A stretch of 64,000 nucleotides of DNA from the NCBI RefSeq assembly GCF_002878395.1, contig NC_061119.1, positions 15,580,492 through 15,644,491 of the forward strand. The letters run 5' to 3'. The position numbers and the translations under genes are program-made. The DNA is from Capsicum annuum (Eukaryota; Streptophyta; Magnoliopsida; Solanales; Solanaceae). Positions 57,946 through 64,000 of the stretch are shown piece after piece. Under the pieces are notes generated by a model. It did not search any database. It worked only from the letters and a program-made list of their open reading frames with translations, and had not been told where the DNA came from. The first letter of the stretch is position 1. Every line of letters begins with the position of its first letter.

Positions 57946-59373
57946 GTATCTATTACTCCCCTTAACTTGTCACGTTTTATTCATGTTACACCTAAACTTT
58001 GACTAATCCTAAGCCCCCCCCTCCCCCCCTCCCCTGAACTTATTCTTTTAGTATGTCGCGTGGCCCTTTTGTGTTGATTTGGCAAAATGTTTGTAGTCAC
58101 ACCCCATCACGCGTGTGATGGAGTGATATTTTTTTTGACTAAATCAGCCTTTTTAATGATTAAAAAACAAAAAAAAAATTCATTTTCTTTTAATTTTTTC
58201 AATAAATTCAATTATCCCTCTTCCTATTTATTATCCCACATCCTCCATTACTTTTAATCTAAAAAAAAATCATCCATTTATTAATTTGTAAAGATCCAGT
58301 TTTTAATTAGTTTATGAAATAAAAATTTCATCCATTTATTAATTTTGTAAAATTTTTGTTTATTAATCTAAAAAAAAATCATTCATTTATGAAACTCCTT
58401 CAATTTTGTAATCTTAATTATATATATCATATGAGTTATTGTAACTAAAAATATACTAAATATCAAAGCAGATATTTAAAAAAAAATAATAAAACAAATA
58501 CTAAAGAAACTAAGGCACATACTTATAATAAATGTAGTTATATTGGTTATCGATTTTTAGTCCCTAACGATTTAATTTTCGATTTAACCAATAAGAAAAT
58601 ACTCATAGAAAAATTAGTTACTAACATGAAAAAGACCGAATCTTAGTCGCAATCAAAATCCTACTTATATATATAGGGTGTAAAATAATAATTTAGCATA
58701 AACTTAATGGGTTAACGGATTACCAAATAACCCAATATGAAAAATATAAATCGAAACAATGACCCAATAATTTTTTTCACAAAATCATTAAAAAAATCAT
58801 TAACCCAATAATGATAAATCAATAATATTTTTATCAATTCAATTTTTGTAACCTCTAACTTAAATTGCAATTGCTTACTCCATTAATTATAATAAGAAAC
58901 GTGTTTGTGCATGTGAGTCTCCTCACAATTCTAATCGAAACACTAATCAAAAACTACTATGAAACACTAATTGGGAAAAAATAATTTCATATTTTTAACA
59001 CACATAAAAAAATATAAATTTTTAGATGATAGCTTACTTGATCAACGAAAGTTCAACCTTTCACTATTTTAGACTAGAGAAAAACTAAAAAATATAATTT
59101 TAGAGAGAAATTGGATAATTAAAGGTAGAAGTGAGTTATTTTTTAATATTGGATAAAAATAAGGAAAGTAGATAATATTTATCCACGTGGACAGCCACAT
59201 TAGCATTTTTTCCACAATTCTGCGCGTGTATTACATGATGTGGGCAGTCAGTAAAAAGGGCCTCACGACTTACCAAAACAACAAGTTTCGGGGGGGGGGG
59301 GGGGAGTTAGGACAAATCAAAGTTCGGGTCTATCATGAATAAAACGTGACAAATTCAGGGGAGTAATGTATAC
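57946..59373. mobile_element. Terminal-inverted-repeat DNA element, non-coding
   Basis: The left end GTATCTATTACTCCCCTTAA matches the reverse complement of the right end, GTATACATTACTCCCCTGAA, and similarity continues for about 110-130 bp (TTGTCACGTTTTATTCATG on both sides, then a C run against a G run). The interior is AT-rich and non-coding. No convincing target duplication was found. It could be a Mutator-like MITE or another TIR family. Confidence 0.72.
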
Positions 59374-59717
59374 TTCTCTCTTTTTTATGAATTCAAAGTT
59401 ACATTATGAAGAACATCGAATGCCCTTCTTAAGATGGAAGATTAAGAAGTGGAAAAGTTCATCGAGTAAGATATTTACATATTAAACTTCATGTATTTGG
59501 TTATGATAAGATCATGAACATCCATTTACAAAGGCCTAGTAATTATATTTGTGCTATTCTTGATTGAATGGAACATAAAAATACAATGAGTAATCATACT
59601 AGATCCAATGTATGGGCAAGAACAATGAATTATAGTCGTGAATTTACAATTGATAGGAAGAGAAAGTTAAAAATTGTGAAGTATCTCGTCATTTAAAATG
59701 ACTAGTTAGGGGGCCTA
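59374..59717. other. AT-rich DNA between two elements
   Basis: No gene or repeat family recognised. It ends at the LTR of element D; the pentamer just before it (GCCTA, 59713-59717) would be half of its target duplication, the other half lying outside the window. Confidence 0.5.
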
Positions 59718-61891
59718 TGTAACGACCTGGGAGTACATCCTGGATGCCACACGGTGCTTATGGTCCCATGACATCACAAGATAACCCATAAGCAGGAACT
59801 CTCTGTGAGCACTGAATAAAACTGATAAACAATATATGTGGAATTTTAACTAAGATACGATAAGGTTTTAAACTTCTGAAAACATACTGGAAATACGATA
59901 AAATGACTACAAAGCATAATTGAAAGCAAACAACTGTCTGTACTAGTCTGAAAGCCTCTAAATTGCCTGATGGTGGAGTTGATGGGACAAGCCCCCAACT
60001 AACTCCGACTGACTAAATAACTAAACTACATGCATAACATGATAGAAGATAACCCATCCTTGAAGGAAGAAGACTCTCTACGGTTGCTGCTTCTGCTGAT
60101 GCACTTGAAAGTCTAAGGACGATTGGGAATCCGAGCATCTAAACCTATGATATAAGACATTATACCACAAGAAAATGAGTATGTGATCAATACATTTGAA
60201 TATACTGGTATGCTAAATGAGGTTAGGCTGATATGCACGGGTACATAGTCATGAGTAATAACTAACTAAATGATAGCATGTGGTACTGAGTAAGAATGCA
60301 TGAGAACTGTAAAGACTGAAAATGCATGACCATACATAAAATAGTTACTGAAGTAATTTGTAAACTACAACACCAAAATCTGATAGTCAAGTAGCTGGTA
60401 AACTATATGCTATGGTCAAGTAAGAATGAATTGAATTCTGAATTGAGTACTAAAATTGAAAATGTGGGAGTTTTTATCTAACAGGCATGCCCTAATATAG
60501 AATGATTGGGGTCCAACTTGTAACCCCAGTTAAAAGGGTGTTAGGACCGTTCCACGAGTTACTAACAATAGTTGAGTCAATCCTAATCTGGCAGGAAGAC
60601 TCATGAGATGAATATATGTATGTCAACCCTAGACTGGCAGGAACACATATCAACCTACGCTGGCTACGTAGCTTTGTAACACAGGGACTGCTACTAAGGG
60701 TCACATCCTAAGCTGGCAGGAATGCCTTCATTCCTGGGTTCGCTCGGTGCTAAATCTTACTCCTAACTGAATGGACACTGATTACTAAACTGTACTAAGC
60801 TTGAATGAATTCACACTAACCATGTTAACTGACTGAGTTCTACTGCTCATGATACGATTGAGACCTTTCTCTAACTATTGAAAACTAAGTAAACAGCTAA
60901 ATTTCCAGGTATTCATAAGCCCAAGGACTTGATAACACTGACAATAGAACCATACTACACCTTTAGGATCAAAACAAATAGTTATTATTCAAAACTCATT
61001 CATCTAGACATTTTGTCAAACATATGATAGGCATAATCTTGTAAAGGGGAAAAAACAACATACTAACATACCATGGCTACGATATTAACTTTACAATTTA
61101 AAGGTTTGTTATGATATTTACATCAATAAACATAAACATTATTTTATCCTACTTGAAGTCCATATATTCTTAATTTGAATATTCAATAATAAAACATTCG
61201 TGGATGCAATTAGATTCAAATCATGTGAAACTCATAACTTAATTTTGTAAAAAGTTTCTTGGACTCCAAGGGTGGAAGGGACCCAAGGATGAACACCTAG
61301 CATACCTTAGTTGGAAAATTTGATGAATTATTGAGGATTGACCTTGAATGTTGAAGAAATAGGGCTTGCCCTTAAATGGGGATGTTTTTAATTGGGGAAA
61401 TTTTGATAATAAAATAGTAACTTATGCTTTTGGGACCTTAAATCTCATGTTTTTAATCAGTTGGATGAAGGAAAAAGACTGATATGCCCATGGAAAAATG
61501 TGACTGAAAGTTAGAAATACACGAGGAGCGATGGAGTGCATGCCGCGGGTTCTAGTCCGTGGGAATGGACCACGTGCCGCGGGCTTTCCCCAGGGTTAAA
61601 ATAAAGGGCGTGTCATGGGCTAATCGTGCGATGCTTTTATTTTGGACGTCCAAACACGTACTTACACTTGTCCAAAACTTTCAAAACTCACCCGAGATGT
61701 ACTATGGACTACCCCAATCGTTAGTTAACTTAAAAATCAACTTCTTAATGTCGGGAAGATCAAAAATAAATTCATCAAAGTTAAGGTTTTTTTAAATGAC
61801 TAAGTCTTAACACTTAGTGAAAATTTTCTCTGTCTTTAACCCTTTTTAACATGCAAGAGTGAGCTAAAATGAGCTAGGATGAGGTCTTATA
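59718..61891 (-). repeat. 3' LTR of element D
   Basis: Plus-strand text runs TGTAACGACCTGGG to GAGGTCTTATA (an eroded ..CTTACA). Its inner edge is defined by the purine-rich segment (AAGGGGTAGATAT in element sense, 61892-61904), which serves as polypurine tract. It is related to both solo LTRs in the window. Confidence 0.87.
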
Positions 61892-62119
61892 ATATCTACC
61901 CCTTGGGAGTATTCGTCCTTGAATGACACTGTTTAAGCTGGGAAATATAGAGGTACTGATGTTACATGCTAAGAATGCATAACTGAAGACATAACAACAT
62001 GACTGAGTCTGAAACATGGTGGCTGATTGAACTTATTCATGAATGCATGCAATGACATGGAGATGAGCACTTGGCTAGGACTAAAAATGGAAAAGAGATA
62101 ATCTATAAAAAATTATTAC

Positions 62120-62540
62120 CTTGAGCTGACTCTAAGAATGTGGAGAAAAGGTAAGGGTACTTAGTATGCATGTCTGATTCTTCTTCCCAAGTGGCTCCCT
62201 TAACAGACTAATTCCTCCAAAGAACTTTGACTAAGGGAACTTCTTTGTTCCTTAGTTTGTGAATCTGCTAGCCTAAGATCTCAACAAGGAGTTCTTCATA
62301 AGAAAGACTGCCCTGAACATCTATGCTTTCTAAGGGTACTACAATAGATGGGTCACAAATACACTTCTTTAGCAAAGAGGTGTGGAATACTGGGTGCGCT
62401 GATGCTAAGTCTGTGAGCAACTCAAGCTCATAGGCTATATTTTCTAAGTGGCTTAAAATTCTGTAAGGTCCAACATATCGGGGACTGAAATTCCCCTTCT
62501 TGTCAAACCTTTTCACTCCCTTCATAGGAGAGATATTCAC
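62120..62540 (-). pseudogene. Element D integrase C-terminus and chromodomain
   Basis: The open frame at 62268-62540 reads MNISPMKGVKRFDKKGNFSP, RYVGPYRILSHLENIAYELE and AHPVFHTSLLKK, the integrase C-terminal domain. A stop near 62265 separates it from the chromodomain: HKLRNKEVPLVKVLWRN, stop, then VKGATWEEESDMHTKYPYLF at 62250-62150. The chromodomain core is otherwise well kept. Confidence 0.9.
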
Positions 62541-62559
62541 ATATACCCAATCTCCAATG

Positions 62560-63190
62560 TCAAACTCAAGATCTCTTCTCCTTACATTTACATAGGATTT
62601 CTATCATCTTTGGTCTATCTTAAGACTCACCCTAATTAACTGAACTTTATCTAAAGCATTAAAGATTAAATCGGCTCCTATCAATGCAGTCTCACCTATA
62701 TCAAACCAACCAATTATAGACCTATATATCCTCCCATAAAAATCCTCAAATAGATCCATATAAATGCTGGAATGATAGCTGTTATTATATGCAAACTCTA
62801 TCAAAGGTAAGTGATTATCCTAGCTACCTTTAAAATCAAGGACACATGCTCTCAACATTTCTTATAGGGTCTGAATGGTCCTCTCTGCTTGACCATCTTT
62901 CTGAGGGTGAAAGGATGTATTGAGGTGAACTTGGGTACCGAGACCCTTCTGGAAGGCTTTCCAATAGTGAGAGGTAAACTGAATACCCCTATCCGAAATG
63001 ATAGACAATGGGACACCATACAACCTAACTAACTCCCTAAGGTAGAGCTTGGGATAATCTTTAGCTTAATAGGAAGTATGGACTGGTAGGAAATGGGCTG
63101 ACTTAGTCATCTTGTCCACAATGACCCAAATCGAATCATGCTGACGACAAGTAAAAGGCAAACCTGTCACAAAGTCCATGTTCACTTCTT
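62560..63190 (-). pseudogene. Element D integrase core, broken
   Basis: The open piece at 62604-62804 holds MIEFAYNNSYHSSIYMDLFE with GWFDIGETALIGADLI, the end of the core. Upstream on the minus strand fragmentary text includes an ISDRGIQFTSHYWKAFQKGL-like stretch near 63000-62950 and MDFVTGLPFT-like text near 63175, so the first two acidic residues of the triad are visible, interrupted by stops near 63065 and elsewhere. Confidence 0.82.
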
Positions 63191-63197
63191 CCCATTT

Positions 63198-63420
63198 CTA
63201 AGTGGGAATACTGAACTCCTGCACAGAACCACTAGGCTTTTGGTGCTCAATCTTAACCTGTTGGAATGTAGAGAACTTAGATATAAACTCTGCAATGTCT
63301 CCCTTCATCCCACTCCACCAATAGATTTCTCGTAAATCTCGATAAATCATAGTGACCCCTGGATGAATAGAGTAGCGCACACTATGCGCCTTAGCACGAA
63401 TCCTCTATCTTAAGTCATCT
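63198..63420 (-). pseudogene. Element D integrase zinc-binding domain
   Basis: The text MRYSIHPGVTMIYRDLREIY and WWSGMKGDIAEFISKF is followed by STFQQVKIEHQKPSG. In the CxxC pair both Cys are replaced (FSTF), so zinc binding is lost; the second His (SIHP) is kept. Confidence 0.87.
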
Positions 63421-63519
63421 ACACATGGCACACATAATCTACCCTGGCAACATAATACACCATCTCCTCCTTGGGAGAAAACCTCTACTCTCTTTTTTAA
63501 CATACTCCTTCAACCTAAT

Positions 63520-64000
63520 CTACCTAGAATCCTTATCCTTCTTTTCTTTCACTTCGACAACCAAAGAAGATTCTAAACTATTTTGTACCCGCACACTACC
63601 CTCAGCTGAATCAACTAAATGGATACCTAGTCTAGAAAGTTGATGAACTTCCTGAACTAGTTTCTTCTTTTCATCCTTAACGTGAGTCACACTACCCATG
63701 GACAATATACTAAGGGCATCTGCCACTATATTGGCGTTGCCTAAATGATATAGAATACTCATGTCGTAGTTTTTTAACAATTCTAACCACCTTCTCTGGC
63801 ATAAGTTCAAATCTTTCTACGAAAATACATACTGCAAGTTCTTGTGATCTATGAACACATCAACATGCACCTCATACAGATAATGCCTCCAAATTTTCAA
63901 GGCAAACACAACAGCTGCTAACTCAAGATCATGCGTAGGATAATTTTTTTCATGGGGCTTAAGATGTCTAGAGACATAATCTACAAACTTAGCTCTCTGC
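63520..64000 (-). pseudogene. Element D RNase H and linker (runs off the window)
   Basis: From the window edge the minus strand reads [55 protein letters not shown] and then a stop. After it comes MNLCQRRWLELLKNYDMSIL with LGNANIVADALSILSMGSVT, the linker to integrase. The Glu (DLEL) and the second Asp (IDHK) of RNase H are intact; the first Asp lies outside the window. Confidence 0.9.

Larger units (their letters stand above)
59718..64000 (-). mobile_element. 3' part of a Del/Tekay chromovirus, element D (continues beyond window)
   Basis: Minus-strand element: 3' LTR 59718-61891, then chromodomain, integrase and RNase H read leftward from the window edge. All frames have stops. RT, protease, gag and the 5' LTR must lie to the right of position 64000, if present. 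Confidence 0.92.

Noticed and set aside
1..64000. Endogenous pararetrovirus or other integrated virus
   Set aside because: All RT-bearing regions have the LTR, PBS, integrase and chromodomain layout of Ty3-gypsy elements, or the FADD/endonuclease layout of LINEs. No movement protein, coat protein or pararetroviral RT arrangement was seen.
1..64000. tRNA or rRNA genes
   Set aside because: The only tRNA-like text is the primer-binding sites; no cloverleaf with A and B boxes and no rRNA core motifs were seen.

Overview
This is a plant nuclear window with no intact host gene, built almost entirely from nested and decayed transposable elements. The organism is most likely a member of the Solanaceae. 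Three things point there: several Del/Tekay-type chromovirus Ty3-gypsy elements with TGTAACGACC-type LTR ends, an RTE-type LINE whose (TTG)n tail carries the 3' sequence known from tobacco TS SINEs, and AATACAAAT-rich elements flanked by 9-bp duplications. Genus (Capsicum, Solanum, Nicotiana) cannot be fixed from this alone.

Layout. 1-905: 3' end of an LTR element and its LTR, followed by three 75-bp tandem repeats. 2081-2235: an orphan exon resembling replicative helicase subunit MCM6. 5950-15386: a complete but dead minus-strand Tekay element (PBS, gag, PR, RT, RH, IN, chromodomain) with two ~2.1-kb LTRs that differ in copy number of a 37-bp minisatellite. 15509-22356: a CACTA transposon with TIRs, subterminal repeats and a perfect 3-bp target duplication. 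It carries same-strand pieces of a reticulon gene, a BT1/folate-biopterin-transporter-like gene and a PPR gene, and an RTE LINE is inserted beside the PPR piece. 22363-29390: an L1-type LINE (minus strand), split by a solo Tekay LTR with a perfect 5-bp duplication (22638-24883). 31308-36415: a short gypsy element with both LTRs, PBS and a perfect 5-bp duplication, but no RT, RNase H or integrase.

37338-38795: a LINE tail, then an orphan CACTA subterminal repeat field. 38796-49478: a second full-length Tekay element (plus strand). Its 5' LTR carries a 2,009-bp insertion with a perfect 9-bp duplication and has lost its last ~640 bp and the PBS. 49644-49911: an exon of an ACC-oxidase-like (ACO5-like) gene with both splice sites. 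50478-51320: left end of another CACTA element. 55245-57787: a second solo LTR. 57946-59373: a terminal-inverted-repeat element. 59718-64000: the 3' half of a third minus-strand Tekay element running off the window.

No cellular pathway can be reconstructed. The biology here is transposon turnover: gene-fragment capture by a CACTA element, solo-LTR formation, loss of pol in a short gypsy element, and minisatellite change inside LTRs. All retroelement reading frames are interrupted by stops or frameshifts. I saw no new defence system, gene cluster, CRISPR array, tRNA or rRNA gene.
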